Positions 25,739-35,102 of a DNA stretch of 64,000 nt are shown piece after piece. Both the position numbers and the translations under genes were made by a program. Source of the stretch: Candidatus Falkowbacteria bacterium (lineage in GTDB: Bacteria > Patescibacteriota > Patescibacteriia > Patescibacteriales > Patescibacteriaceae); NCBI GenBank assembly GCA_016699775.1, contig CP065010.1, positions 372,001 through 436,000 of the forward strand. The letters are read 5' to 3'. The first letter of the stretch is position 1; each line of letters opens with the position of its first letter. The notes under the pieces were generated by a model that saw nothing but the letters and a program-made list of their open reading frames with translations, was not told the DNA's origin and made no database searches.

Positions 25739-26920
25739 ATGAAAGTAGTATTTATTGGACAAAAAGGTATCCCAGCCATCGGTGGTGGCGTAGAGCGTTA
25801 TGTTGAAGACATAGCGACTCGTTTGGTTACCCAAGACCATGAAGTGATTGTTTATACTCGTCCATATTATACTTCAAAAAAAATTACTTCATATAAAAAT
25901 GTTTCCCTAGTTAGCTTGCCATCCATCCGTACAAAACACCTTGACGCTATTTCACATACCTTTTTAGCAGTAGTTCATGCTTGCTTTTCCAAGGTTGATA
26001 TTATTCATTTTCAGAGTATTGGTCCGGCTTTATTATCATGGTTACCAAAACTACTTCGTCCAAAAATGATCATTGTTTCAACACTACAAAGTCGTGATTA
26101 TGAACATTTAAAATGGGGATCTTTTGCTTGTGCAATGTTGAAATTAGGTGAACGCTTTATGTGTCGTTTTTCAGATGAGTTGATTGTTGTTACAGAAAAG
26201 ATGAAAGATTATGTTAAGTCGGAATATAATTTTGCAGCCACAGTTGTACCTAATGGCTCTAATTTATATGATGTGATTGAAAATGATGATCATATCAAAA
26301 CTTTAGGACTAGAAAAGCAAAACTATATTGTAGCTATCTCACGTTTAGTTCGGCATAAAGGTTTGGCTTATTTAATTGATGCCTATAAGCAACTGACTAC
26401 TAATCAAAAGTTAGTAATTGTTGGTAGTGGTTCATTTACTGATGATTATGTTTCTGAACTTAAGGAACTAGCTGGCGATAATCCTAATATTATTTTTACT
26501 GGCAACCAATCTGGAGAATCACTAGCACAACTATATTCTCATGCCACATTATTTGTTCAACCCTCAGAATCAGAAGGTCTTTCTTTGGCTTTACTTGAAG
26601 CTATGTCTCGTCAGGTTCCTGTGTTGGTGAGTGATATCCTTGAGAACACAGATGCTGTTAAAGATGCTGGTTTTATTTTTGAAAGCAAAAATATTACTGA
26701 TCTAAAAGAAAAACTTCAATTTATTCTGGATGATCCAGAACAAGCACGTGTAATGGCAATTGCTGGAAGAAAAATTATTGAAAAGCATTACAACTGGGAA
26801 AATATTGTTCAGGATATTATGAAGTTGTATACTCATGCTTTGGCTGATAAAAAAGCTTCTTTTTTAGCAAAGCATTTTAGTTTTGTAAAGCGAATTAATG
26901 ATTTGCTACCAATTTTTTAA
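25739..26920 (+). CDS. Family 4 glycosyltransferase
   Basis: A 393-residue GT-B enzyme. The N-terminus MKVVFIGQKGIPAIGGGVER is typical of the rhamnosyl- or galactosyl-transferase branch that acts early on lipid-linked glycans. The donor-binding region is VAISRLVRHKGLAYLIDAY (about 197-215) and PSESEGLSLALLEAMSRQVP (about 278-297), which includes the E-x7-E pair. It closes the polysaccharide locus before the third acquired-gene unit. Confidence 0.9.
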   Translation: MKVVFIGQKGIPAIGGGVERYVEDIATRLVTQDHEVIVYTRPYYTSKKITSYKNVSLVSLPSIRTKHLDAISHTFLAVVHACFSKVDIIHFQSIGPALLSWLPKLLRPKMIIVSTLQSRDYEHLKWGSFACAMLKLGERFMCRFSDELIVVTEKMKDYVKSEYNFAATVVPNGSNLYDVIENDDHIKTLGLEKQNYIVAISRLVRHKGLAYLIDAYKQLTTNQKLVIVGSGSFTDDYVSELKELAGDNPNIIFTGNQSGESLAQLYSHATLFVQPSESEGLSLALLEAMSRQVPVLVSDILENTDAVKDAGFIFESKNITDLKEKLQFILDDPEQARVMAIAGRKIIEKHYNWENIVQDIMKLYTHALADKKASFLAKHFSFVKRINDLLPIF

Positions 26921-27001
26921 TCTGGTTTTCAGATAGTGCTTTATTTAGTTTAAAGTAGAGCTATACCTGTAAATCAAGGAAAGCATTTTAAAAAATAAAT
27001 A

Positions 27002-27018
27002 GTCTCGAAAAACGGGAC
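27002..27018 (+). promoter_or_regulatory. Small hairpin next to the Shine-Dalgarno of the 27030 gene
   Basis: GTCTCG pairs with CGGGAC around AAAAA, ending two bases before AAGGAG. It may modulate access to the ribosome-binding site. Confidence 0.4.
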
Positions 27019-27029
27019 AAGGAGAAAAA

Positions 27030-27794
27030 ATGAAAACAGCAATACTCGCCATTATATTGGCGCTGGTATACTGTGGCCAGATAAAAGCACAGGAAGTTGA
27101 AGACGTGGAGTCTCAGTACTTACCGTCTGAAGGAAAAAATAAGTATAAAATTCCACTTCCAGAAGTTCCTGAGTGGCGTGATCCGATTATATCTGGAGAC
27201 TGGATGTGTTGGACTATGGAATCTATTGATAACGCGCAAAACGGTTTTTACCATTTTGAAATTACTGCGTATAATGGTCCGATATTATTTTATTGGAACA
27301 ATAAAGAACCAACAGCCAATAAATATCTAAACCCTAATTTTCCAGGGTATGATCCAACAACACAGTGCATTCTTTATTATCTTAAAGATGGCAAAGTGTA
27401 TACAGAAAAGCAAGAAAGTATTTCTCCTGGAGAGAATGGAGATCATTTGATTAGATGGACAGATAATCATAACGGGACTGTGACATACTTTTGTAATAAT
27501 GCAGATATTGGTGCTGATGTCAGTAATCCATTTGTAATACACTCTGCCTCATCCCCGAATGAATGGTGGAAAAATAAAATATCTCAGACCCTAACGGATG
27601 CTTCAGGTTGGGGAAGTGTAATTATTGATAAAAAAAATAATACTTACTATGAAGGTGGCAGTAATAGTAAGTTTATTGAGATTGCGTATGGTGCATACAA
27701 AAGTGATGGGACAGAAGCGTATCCGATACATTTCTATGATTCTCATTACTTAAATGAAAAGCGAACAGGATTTAAACCACCTCTGCCGTGGTAA
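27030..27794 (+). CDS. Secreted protein of unknown function (acquired-type gene)
   Basis: A 254-residue protein with a signal peptide (cleavage probably after IKAQ, about 21) and an aromatic-rich, probably beta-sandwich mature part (many Trp, Tyr and Asn). No known domain is recognised. AAGGAG lies 6 bases before the ATG. It forms a two-gene unit with the PKD-domain lipoprotein 50 bases downstream. No strong promoter was seen upstream; TATACC at about 26960 is weak. Function unknown. Confidence 0.7.
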   Translation: MKTAILAIILALVYCGQIKAQEVEDVESQYLPSEGKNKYKIPLPEVPEWRDPIISGDWMCWTMESIDNAQNGFYHFEITAYNGPILFYWNNKEPTANKYLNPNFPGYDPTTQCILYYLKDGKVYTEKQESISPGENGDHLIRWTDNHNGTVTYFCNNADIGADVSNPFVIHSASSPNEWWKNKISQTLTDASGWGSVIIDKKNNTYYEGGSNSKFIEIAYGAYKSDGTEAYPIHFYDSHYLNEKRTGFKPPLPW

Positions 27795-27844
27795 GTTACT
27801 TATTAAATAGTGATTAATTCAAACTTAACATAGGAGAAATAACA

Positions 27845-29128
27845 TTGAAAAAGATTCAAAAAAATCCAGTTCTCAAATCTATTGGAAGCTGGGCAGTCGT
27901 AATAATGGTTTGCTGGTCACTTATGCTCACTTTTTCCAGTTGTTCAGAATACGGATTAAGTCCCACTGAGCAAAGTTCGGAACCGCCACTGCAGGGAATC
28001 GTTGATTTCTTGATGTATGATAATGGTGGCGGTGGGTATGAGCCAAATGGTTTAACTCACACAATTGAGGTGGGTAAAACATTTTATGCTAGAGCTCGAA
28101 CCAATGATCCATCGATAGTTGCATTTACATGGACATTTGGTGATGGAAATTCTGGACAAGGAAGAGACATACTTCATTCTTATACAGATATTGGTTTATT
28201 TAATATCTGTGTCACGGGATGGAGATCTGATTCGACATATGTCACCTTTTGTGATCAGATGAATGTTGTGATTAGCACTTCAAATGCTAATCCAGTAGTA
28301 ACACAAATTTCAAGTACTCCTGTTTCTGGAGGTAGATATAAGATTGTGCTTGAGTATCGCAAGAGATCAAGCACTGATTATACTACTTGCGGATGGGACA
28401 CTTCTCGTGCAGCTATCTATAATACCGGAAAAAATATGCCTTGGGTGACTCACCGTCATATCAGCGATACCATTTTTAATGGCAACATGATAGATACAAT
28501 AAGAGTCGCGAATGGAGATACACTCAAATGGGGATTTGGTGGAAGGTTTTCGGGAGGAGTAATCTGTTATGCTAATATGGCTCCTTCTTTAACCCCTCCT
28601 CAAACCAGTAGGTTCTGGCATGATGATTCAAATCCTGCAAACAGAGGTTTGTGGGCAAGAGTTCATAATGGGAATTTAGTTCCATTTGATTCAATCATTG
28701 CTGTTCCTGGACCAGTTGGAGATAACATTGTTAGATTGGGAAGAAGTCCAACCAATCAGGATTCGGTAAGATTTTATATGAATGGAGCCTATTGTTTTGG
28801 TTCATCCGGAAGTTACCAATGGGCAAATAACATCACTGGCCTCACGGTTGCTAAGAATCTATCTGACGTGCATGGTTTTTCAGGATGGAAAATGGGGGTT
28901 GTGCATAAGAATCAAATTCTTGCACTATTAAATTCCATAGTCCAGTTTAAATATGGACGACCTCTTTCTAGTCTGGCTTCGTATGAGGGTTGTATGTTAT
29001 ATAACCCCGACAACGGATTACTAGAGGTTGTAGTAATTGAAATTGGGAACAGTATTCAATCTAGGCCAGTGTTACGTATGATAGATAAGAAAACTGGCGA
29101 GATTGTTGCTGAGTTAGATCTTTCATAA
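27845..29128 (+). CDS. PKD-domain lipoprotein (acquired-type gene)
   Basis: A 427-residue protein starting at TTG with AGGAG upstream. A long N-terminal hydrophobic signal ends in FSSC (lipobox Cys at about 33). Residues about 60-140 form a PKD domain: WTFGDGNSGQGRDILHSYTD, then FNICVTG. The remaining 280 residues are beta-rich and unassigned. PKD domains mediate protein or glycan contacts outside cells and are common in Bacteroidota surface proteins. The gene ends at its own terminator, 57 bases before the tsaB-like gene. Confidence 0.78.
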   Translation: MKKIQKNPVLKSIGSWAVVIMVCWSLMLTFSSCSEYGLSPTEQSSEPPLQGIVDFLMYDNGGGGYEPNGLTHTIEVGKTFYARARTNDPSIVAFTWTFGDGNSGQGRDILHSYTDIGLFNICVTGWRSDSTYVTFCDQMNVVISTSNANPVVTQISSTPVSGGRYKIVLEYRKRSSTDYTTCGWDTSRAAIYNTGKNMPWVTHRHISDTIFNGNMIDTIRVANGDTLKWGFGGRFSGGVICYANMAPSLTPPQTSRFWHDDSNPANRGLWARVHNGNLVPFDSIIAVPGPVGDNIVRLGRSPTNQDSVRFYMNGAYCFGSSGSYQWANNITGLTVAKNLSDVHGFSGWKMGVVHKNQILALLNSIVQFKYGRPLSSLASYEGCMLYNPDNGLLEVVVIEIGNSIQSRPVLRMIDKKTGEIVAELDLS

Positions 29129-29148
29129 TTGCTCTTTCAGTATAGCCT

Positions 29149-29182
29149 AAACCCTGCATGATATTTGATGCAGGGTTTTTTT
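29149..29182 (+). terminator. Terminator of the 27030-29128 unit
   Basis: AAACCCTGCAT (29149-29159) pairs with ATGCAGGGTTT (29168-29178), followed by more T. Confidence 0.88.
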
Positions 29183-29205
29183 ATTTACCTAAAACAGGGT
29201 ATACT

Positions 29206-29589
29206 ATGGCTATGATTCTTCTAATTGACTCATCTCAATCTAATTCTTTAAGACTCAGTCTGACTTCAAAGAAAGATAGTGTTTTTGATATTAACATCAA
29301 AGCTCACCATACTCAGTCCGAAAAATTACTACCTTTACTAGAAGAACAGCTAACTAAATTTCATCTTAAACTAAGTGATATCACAGGTATTCAAGTTGAA
29401 AACAGAGGAGAGGGATTTACTAACCTGAGAATTGGAGTCACAACCGCCAACGCTTTGGCTTTTGCATTAGGTATTTCAGTTACTCCAATAAAAGGAAAAG
29501 CCTTAAAAAAGAAAGGGATAATGGTCGTACAGCCAGAATATAGCCGTGCTCCTCATATTACCGTAAAAAAACCACAAGTCTCTAATTAA
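29206..29589 (+). CDS. tsaB: TsaB-like protein, short form
   Basis: A 128-residue protein matching the N-terminal half of TsaB/YeaZ: ILLIDSSQSNSLRLSL, HHTQSEKLLPLLEEQL and GEGFTNLRIGVTTANALAFA. TsaB is an ASKHA-fold scaffold that works with TsaD in making t6A in tRNA. Full-length TsaB is about 220-230 residues; here the second subdomain is missing, leaving a short Lys-rich tail. TATACT at 29200-29205 ends right at the first ATG, so transcription should start near the second ATG at 29212, which may be the true (leaderless) start. Confidence 0.78.
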   Translation: MAMILLIDSSQSNSLRLSLTSKKDSVFDINIKAHHTQSEKLLPLLEEQLTKFHLKLSDITGIQVENRGEGFTNLRIGVTTANALAFALGISVTPIKGKALKKKGIMVVQPEYSRAPHITVKKPQVSN

Positions 29590-29615
29590 CAAACAAAAAT
29601 TTAATTACTAACCTT

Positions 29616-29645
29616 ACTACCTGTGCATAACTGGTAGTTTTTTTA
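29616..29645 (+). terminator. Terminator after the tsaB-like gene
   Basis: ACTACC (29616-29621) pairs with GGTAGT (29633-29638), followed by a run of T. Confidence 0.65.
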
Positions 29646-29704
29646 ATTTTTACTATTTTTTTTGCCTAATCATAGGATAAATATATAAATATTCAGATCG
29701 TGGA

Positions 29705-29733
29705 TTGACCTGAGGCAAAAAATGGTGTATAAT
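29705..29733 (+). promoter_or_regulatory. Promoter of the mraZ (dcw) operon
   Basis: TTGACC at 29705-29710, 17-base spacer, TATAAT at 29728-29733. The leader to mraZ is about 140 bases. Confidence 0.85.
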
Positions 29734-29753
29734 TACATTAACGAGGTGAAAAG

Positions 29754-29768
29754 TGGGGAATTGTGGAT
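29754..29768 (+). promoter_or_regulatory. Possible MraZ-binding repeats
   Basis: TGGGG at 29754 and TGGAT at 29764 are spaced 10 bases apart just downstream of the promoter. MraZ binds three or so TGGGN boxes with this spacing before its own gene. Only one box matches well, so this is a degenerate site at best. Confidence 0.4.
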
Positions 29769-29805
29769 AAGTTGTGTCTAACTGTTCCTCTAACAATAAG
29801 CTATT

Positions 29806-29846
29806 AAGTTATAAAGTATATGAAATACTTATTTTCTTTATAACTT
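29806..29846. repeat. AT-rich inverted repeat in the mraZ leader
   Basis: AAGTTATAAAG (29806-29816) is perfectly complementary to CTTTATAACTT (29836-29846), with GTAT/ATAC inside. It belongs to the same AAAGTTATAAAG family as the rplJ-rplL gap. Confidence 0.6.
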
Positions 29847-29881
29847 TTTAAACCTTATTACTTTATAAACTGAGTTTTTCT

Positions 29882-30310
29882 ATGTTTATTGGTGAGTATA
29901 ATCATACAATTGATGAGAAAGGGAGAATCGCAGTTCCTTCAAAATTCCGCCAGTTATTACGTGGAGGTGCTGTCGTGACTAGGGGATTGGATAATTGTTT
30001 GGTTGTCTATACCAAGAAAGAATGGGGGAAGCTTGCTGAAAAGATTGCCTCTTTGCCATTTAACAAAGCCAATGACCGAAGCCTGTCACGTTTCATTTTG
30101 GCAGGGGCGATGGAAGTTGATTTTGATGGTCAGGGAAGAGTAACATTACCTGAGTATTTACGAGATTTTGCCAAGTTAACAAAAAAGGCAGTGGTAGCTG
30201 GGTTATATAACCGTTTAGAAATCTGGAATGAAGAAGCTTGGAATACCTTTAAAGCGACTACGGAAAAGCAAAGCAATCAGATTGCGGAAGCGTTAGGTGA
30301 GATTAATTAA
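29882..30310 (+). CDS. mraZ: Transcriptional regulator MraZ
   Basis: A 142-residue protein with two MraZ/SpoVT-AbrB half-domains: MFIGEYNHTIDEKGRIAVPS (1-20) and EVDFDGQGRVTLPEYLRDFA (about 79-98). MraZ forms a ring that binds repeats before its own gene and tunes the cell-division cluster. It is the first gene of the dcw operon, as usual. No Shine-Dalgarno sequence is present. Confidence 0.96.
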   Translation: MFIGEYNHTIDEKGRIAVPSKFRQLLRGGAVVTRGLDNCLVVYTKKEWGKLAEKIASLPFNKANDRSLSRFILAGAMEVDFDGQGRVTLPEYLRDFAKLTKKAVVAGLYNRLEIWNEEAWNTFKATTEKQSNQIAEALGEIN

Positions 30311-30323
30311 TTTAATTCTTAAC

Positions 30324-30351
30324 TTTTAGTTTCTATAGATAGAAACTAAAA
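30324..30351. repeat. Perfect 13-bp inverted repeat between mraZ and rsmH
   Basis: TTTTAGTTTCTAT and ATAGAAACTAAAA flank a 2-base centre. In RNA it would form a tight hairpin in the mraZ-rsmH gap and could be a processing or attenuation site. Confidence 0.55.
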
Positions 30352-30367
30352 ATTAGAAATTAAAGTA

Positions 30368-31318
30368 ATGTACCGACACACACCAGTTCTATTACAAGAA
30401 GTACTTAGCTATCTAAACCCAAAGCCAGGCGAAAAAATTATTGATGCAACGCTTGGGGGAGGAGGATATACCTTTGCGATAGCTAAACAAGTTGGTAACA
30501 AGGGTCAAGTACTTGCCCTTGATATGGACGAACTGGCACTTAGTAATGCCAAATTAAAAATTGCCGATGGCAACATCGGCAATATCGCTTTATCCCATGC
30601 AAATTTTAAAGAAATTTCAAGCGTCGCTCAAGAAGAATTCGGCTCGTCACCTGATGTCGATGGTGTTGTCTTTGATTTGGGGCTATCATCAGCTCAACTC
30701 GAAGATCGACATCGCGGATTTTCTTTTCAGACGGATGCTCCGTTAAACATGGCGTTTGGTTCAGTAATTTCCAAGAATAGAACATCAACAATTATAAATA
30801 CAACTCCCGAAAAAGAACTCGCACTGATTATCGGTCGTTTTGGTGAAGAACGTTTCGCCCGCCCGATTGCCCGCGCGATTATCAAAGCTCGTGAAGTTGC
30901 TCCAATTGAAACCACAAGTCAGTTAGTAGCAGCCATTGAGCGCGGAGTTCCACCAGCCTATCGACATGGATCTCGTATTCATTTCGCTACTAGAACCTTT
31001 CAAGCTATACGCATTGCCACCAATGATGAACTAGAGAATTTAGAAACTGCTTTACGCTCATTACGGGGAATTATGAAAGCGGGTGGAAGAATTGTAGTTG
31101 TTTCGTTTCATAGTTTGGAAGATAGAATTGTTAAAAATTTTTTTAAAAATGAAAGCAAAGGCTGTATCTGCCCTCCAAATTTCCCAGTCTGTCGTTGTGG
31201 TCACATTCCCTCTCTCGAGATTTTAACAAAAAAAGCTATAACTGCTTCGGAAAAGGAAATAATTGAAAATCCTCGATCACGAAGTGCAAAATTACGTGCC
31301 GCTAAAATATTAAAATAA
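30368..31318 (+). CDS. rsmH: 16S rRNA (cytosine1402-N4)-methyltransferase
   Basis: A 316-residue methyltransferase of the MraW/RsmH family. SAM motif I is ATLGGGGYTFAI (about 27-38), and FDLGLSSAQLEDRHRGFSF (about 102-120) and VVSFHSLEDRIVK (about 249-261) are family signatures. It modifies C1402 in the ribosomal P site. Position after mraZ is the classic dcw order, and ftsL follows after 1 base. Confidence 0.97.
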   Translation: MYRHTPVLLQEVLSYLNPKPGEKIIDATLGGGGYTFAIAKQVGNKGQVLALDMDELALSNAKLKIADGNIGNIALSHANFKEISSVAQEEFGSSPDVDGVVFDLGLSSAQLEDRHRGFSFQTDAPLNMAFGSVISKNRTSTIINTTPEKELALIIGRFGEERFARPIARAIIKAREVAPIETTSQLVAAIERGVPPAYRHGSRIHFATRTFQAIRIATNDELENLETALRSLRGIMKAGGRIVVVSFHSLEDRIVKNFFKNESKGCICPPNFPVCRCGHIPSLEILTKKAITASEKEIIENPRSRSAKLRAAKILK

Positions 31319-31319
31319 T

Positions 31320-31628
31320 ATGACTCGTCATCAATCAACAGTTTCTATAAATCTACAAAAAATAAATATCATCTTGATTGGTGCTTTGATCTTAGCTGCT
31401 GTTGGTTATTTTTTTACAATCAATAGCTTGTCAACTAAAGGTTTTGTTTTTAAAGAATTGAAAGAGAAGGTTGCTTCCTTAAATATGGATAAACAGAAAA
31501 TGGAAAGTCAGGTAACGGCTTTAGCTTCATATCAAAATTTAAATCCTCGTATCCAAACTATGCAAATGGTAGTTTCACGTGATGTTTCTTATATTTCTTG
31601 GGATAGTTTTATCGTAGCTCGAAAGTAG
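31320..31628 (+). CDS. ftsL: FtsL/DivIC-like cell-division protein
   Basis: A 102-residue bitopic protein: short cytoplasmic head, one membrane segment (about 16-36) and a short coiled coil (about 45-70). This is the shape of FtsL, which links FtsQ/FtsB to the FtsWI synthase. Sequence in this family is poorly conserved; the call rests on topology and its place between rsmH and ftsI. Confidence 0.75.
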   Translation: MTRHQSTVSINLQKINIILIGALILAAVGYFFTINSLSTKGFVFKELKEKVASLNMDKQKMESQVTALASYQNLNPRIQTMQMVVSRDVSYISWDSFIVARK

Positions 31629-31648
31629 CTGTAATCTAACAAAAAAAT

Positions 31649-33742
31649 ATGATGGTACGGAATACAAGACGTCATGATCTAAGGAAACCACCGCATCATA
31701 GTATGAAAAACCGCGCGATATTAATCTTGGCGGTTATTTTATTATTGCTTGTGGGGCTTGTGGGGAAATTATGCTATTTGCAAATAGTTCGACATGGCCA
31801 CTATGTTGAAGCAGCCTCAGATCAACATGATGTAACCTATAATCTAAGCCCAGAGCGGGGGAAAATATATATTCAAGAAAATTATTTAACTTCAACTGAG
31901 CTTTATCCAATTGCAATTAATAAAGATTTCTTTTCTGTTTTTGCTATTCCCGAGGACATTACAGAACCAGAAGTTAATGCTGAAAAAATCTATTTATTTT
32001 TTCATGAAGAAAAAGTTAAACATGAAGTTGAAAAACGTCTTGAACGTGAACGAAAAGATCGTTTAATTAAAGCTTTTGAAGAAGTTAAGAATTTGTCGGA
32101 GGTGGAGAGACCAGCTGCCGAAGCTAAAGCAAAATCAGATCATGAAGCCTTACTACGTGATCCTGTTTTTTTGGATTTTGAAAATCAAAAAAGAGAAGAG
32201 TTAATTAAAGAGCAACGTGAGATGTTAATTAAAAAGTTCACTGAAGATTTTAGTAAAAGTGATGACACCTATGAGCTAATAGAAAAGAAAATTGAAGAAG
32301 ATGCCTTGAAGAAGTTTTATTTGTTTATGCTTGATAAAACTGATATTACTCCGAATGATTTAGAAGTAAAAAATGGATCAGTAATTCTATTAAGCGACAA
32401 TTTAGAAATTAAAGTTCCTGGTTTTAGTTATGCCTTAACTAATTTTCGATTCTACCCTGAAAAAAATATTGGTGCTAATCTGTTGGGCTTTACGAGTTAT
32501 GAAGATCAATATCAGCACGGGAAGTATGGCCTTGAGGGGTTTTTTGATCAAGATTTATTTGGAAGCGTTGGCTCAGTTCGGTCGGAACGTGGTGCCGGCG
32601 GTTTAGTTATTGTTAATAATCGGCAATCTAATGACAAGGTAAATGGTGACAGTTTAGTATTAACGATCGATCGGGCTGCTCAATTTACTGCCTGTAGCAA
32701 GCTTGAAGAGTCAGTGAAAAAACATGGGGCTGATGGTGGTAGTGTAATTATTGTTGATCCAAAGACTGGAGCCATTCTTGCTATGTGTTCAATGCCTGAT
32801 TTTGATCCCAATAATTATAATTTAGTTGATGATATTAGTGTTTATAATAATCCAGCAATTTTTGATCAATATGAACCAGGCTCGGTTTTCAAAGCTATTA
32901 CCATGGCGGCCGCTTTGGATCAAGGCAAAGTAACTCCAGAAACAACCTATGTTGATAAAGGCCAAGTAATGATTAAAGGTTGGCCAAAACCAATTCGAAA
33001 TTCTGACTTTGAATCATTTGGAGGTCACGGGACAACTAATATGGTTCAAGTATTAGAAAATTCTTTAAATACAGGGGCAATTTTTGCTATGGAATCGATT
33101 GGAGTCAAGAAATTTAGTGAATATGTTAGAGCTTTTGGTTTTGGTGAAAAAACGGGCATTGAATTGGAGGGTGAGGCTGCTGGAAATATTTCTAATATTG
33201 TTGGGGGTAATGTTAAAGAAGTGGAAGCAGCTACTGCTTCTTTTGGCCAAGGAATTACCACCACGCCATTGCAAATGGTAATGTCATATGCTGCTATTGC
33301 TAATGGGGGAGAACTGTTGAAACCATACATTGTTAAAGAAATAATAAAACCAAATGGTGAACGATCTGTAACCACACCTGCGCCAGCCCGACGAGTTATT
33401 TCCGAGCGAACCGCCTCTTTACTAACTGGTATGTTGATTAATGTTGTTGAAAAGGGACATTCTAAGCTTATGCAAGCCCCTGGCTATTATGTTGCTGGAA
33501 AGACAGGAACGGCCCAGGTTGCTTCTTCTGTCTCAAAAGGGTATAGTGGGGCCTATATTCATACTTTTATAGGTTATGCACCGGCACAGAGTTCAAGTTT
33601 TGTTATTTTAACTAAAATTAATAACCCAAAAGGAGCAAAGTATGCAGAATCAACAGCTGTGCCTTTGGCACGAGATATTTCTCAATTTTTATTAAATCAT
33701 TGGCAGATCAAAAAAGATCGAACTGATAATATAAAAAAGTAA
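31649..33742 (+). CDS. ftsI: Penicillin-binding protein 2/FtsI-type transpeptidase
   Basis: A 697-residue class B PBP. One membrane anchor (about 25-45), a pedestal domain and the transpeptidase domain (about 355-690). Active-site motifs are SVFK with Ser412, SLN at 472-474 and KTG at 618-620. It crosslinks septal peptidoglycan. The pedestal contains an unusual charged helical stretch (about 110-225) rich in Lys, Glu and Arg, making the protein longer than most FtsI. The start may be at 31652. No PASTA domain is seen. It lies between ftsL and murF. Confidence 0.94.
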   Translation: MMVRNTRRHDLRKPPHHSMKNRAILILAVILLLLVGLVGKLCYLQIVRHGHYVEAASDQHDVTYNLSPERGKIYIQENYLTSTELYPIAINKDFFSVFAIPEDITEPEVNAEKIYLFFHEEKVKHEVEKRLERERKDRLIKAFEEVKNLSEVERPAAEAKAKSDHEALLRDPVFLDFENQKREELIKEQREMLIKKFTEDFSKSDDTYELIEKKIEEDALKKFYLFMLDKTDITPNDLEVKNGSVILLSDNLEIKVPGFSYALTNFRFYPEKNIGANLLGFTSYEDQYQHGKYGLEGFFDQDLFGSVGSVRSERGAGGLVIVNNRQSNDKVNGDSLVLTIDRAAQFTACSKLEESVKKHGADGGSVIIVDPKTGAILAMCSMPDFDPNNYNLVDDISVYNNPAIFDQYEPGSVFKAITMAAALDQGKVTPETTYVDKGQVMIKGWPKPIRNSDFESFGGHGTTNMVQVLENSLNTGAIFAMESIGVKKFSEYVRAFGFGEKTGIELEGEAAGNISNIVGGNVKEVEAATASFGQGITTTPLQMVMSYAAIANGGELLKPYIVKEIIKPNGERSVTTPAPARRVISERTASLLTGMLINVVEKGHSKLMQAPGYYVAGKTGTAQVASSVSKGYSGAYIHTFIGYAPAQSSSFVILTKINNPKGAKYAESTAVPLARDISQFLLNHWQIKKDRTDNIKK

Positions 33743-33769
33743 TTCAATATTTAGAATAATACAGATCAG

Positions 33770-35053
33770 ATGCTCAAAAAAATACTACAGAAAAAATTAA
33801 AGACACTTTCTTCTCAAATAATCAGGGCTCATAAGCCTGAAATTATTGGTATTACTGGCAGTGTGGGAAAAACAACAACCAAAGAAGCAGTGGCTAAAGT
33901 TTTGCAATCACGATTTACAACTCGCGCTTCATATAAAAATTATAATAATGAAATAGGTTTACCATTAACTATAATCGGTGCCGAGTCTCCAGGCCGGTCA
34001 TTGAAAGGATGGATGTCAGTTTTTAAACAAGCAGAAAAAATAATTTCTGATCCAAAAGTAGCCTATCCAGAAATGTTAGTGTTAGAAATGGGAGTGGACC
34101 ATCCAGGTGACATGGATTATTTAATTTCTATAGCTAAACCTTCTCGTGCTATTATCACGCGTCTTGGTCGTGCTCACGTAGAGTTTTTTTCTTCAGTTAA
34201 TGAGTTGCATCAAGAAAAACTGAAATTAGCAAAAGCCTTATCTCTTGATGGTATTTTAATTTATAATTATGATGATGAAAATGTCCGTTCAGCTTGTTCA
34301 GATTTTAAAGTCAAGACTATTAGTTATGGATTAACCATTGGAGCTGATGTTAGAGCAACTAATGTCTCCTTACATATTTCTAAAGATAAAGCAGAAGTTG
34401 GTATGACGTTTAAACTTGAATATGATGGATCAGTTGTTCCCGTTTTTATTCCTGGGCTCATAAGTCGTCCTAGTTTGTTAGCCGGATTGGCGGCAGCAGC
34501 GGTTGGTTTTTCCTATGGTTTTAATGGTATTGAAGTTTCAGATGCTTTACATAATTTTCAGATTCCGCCCGGCAGAATGAATTTAATTGCTGGTATACAA
34601 AATACTTTGATTATTGATGATTCCTATAATTCATCACCTGAAGCTGCGAGTGAAAGCATTATGACTGTTTTAGATTTACCTCAAGATCAGTATAACCATT
34701 CCTGGGCCATTCTTGGGGATATGAGAGAGTTAGGAAAAGAAAGCCAATCGGCTCATAAACAAATTGGTATTCTTTGTGCAGAAAAGAAAATTGATTATTT
34801 AGTAACAGTTGGCGAAGAAGCAGGCTATATTAGTAAAAGTGCTCGGGAGGCAGGAATGAAAGTTAAACATATCCATCATTTTACTGATTCTATGACAGCT
34901 GCAGAATTTCTAGTGAATAATATTTCTGATAGAGATCTTATATTAATTAAGGGATCTCAGGCAGTACGTATGGAAAAAATTGTTAAAAAGCTTATGCAAA
35001 ATCCCAATCAAGCTTCTGAATTATTAGTTAGGCAAGGTATTGAATGGAATTAA
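33770..35053 (+). CDS. murF: UDP-MurNAc-tripeptide:D-Ala-D-Ala ligase
   Basis: A 427-residue Mur ligase. The ATP loop GSVGKTTT is at 30-37, NNEIGLPLTI follows at about 62-71, the central LEMGVDHPGDMDYL at about 105-118, and the C-terminal domain carries IIDDSYNSSPEA (about 283-294). It adds D-Ala-D-Ala to the precursor in the cytoplasm. It ends this part of the dcw cluster; murG, murC and murB lie 11 kb away. Confidence 0.95.
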   Translation: MLKKILQKKLKTLSSQIIRAHKPEIIGITGSVGKTTTKEAVAKVLQSRFTTRASYKNYNNEIGLPLTIIGAESPGRSLKGWMSVFKQAEKIISDPKVAYPEMLVLEMGVDHPGDMDYLISIAKPSRAIITRLGRAHVEFFSSVNELHQEKLKLAKALSLDGILIYNYDDENVRSACSDFKVKTISYGLTIGADVRATNVSLHISKDKAEVGMTFKLEYDGSVVPVFIPGLISRPSLLAGLAAAAVGFSYGFNGIEVSDALHNFQIPPGRMNLIAGIQNTLIIDDSYNSSPEAASESIMTVLDLPQDQYNHSWAILGDMRELGKESQSAHKQIGILCAEKKIDYLVTVGEEAGYISKSAREAGMKVKHIHHFTDSMTAAEFLVNNISDRDLILIKGSQAVRMEKIVKKLMQNPNQASELLVRQGIEWN

Positions 35054-35102
35054 TAAATAGTTTTGAAATTTTTATAATTTGTAATTTTTAATTTACTCTC
35101 AT

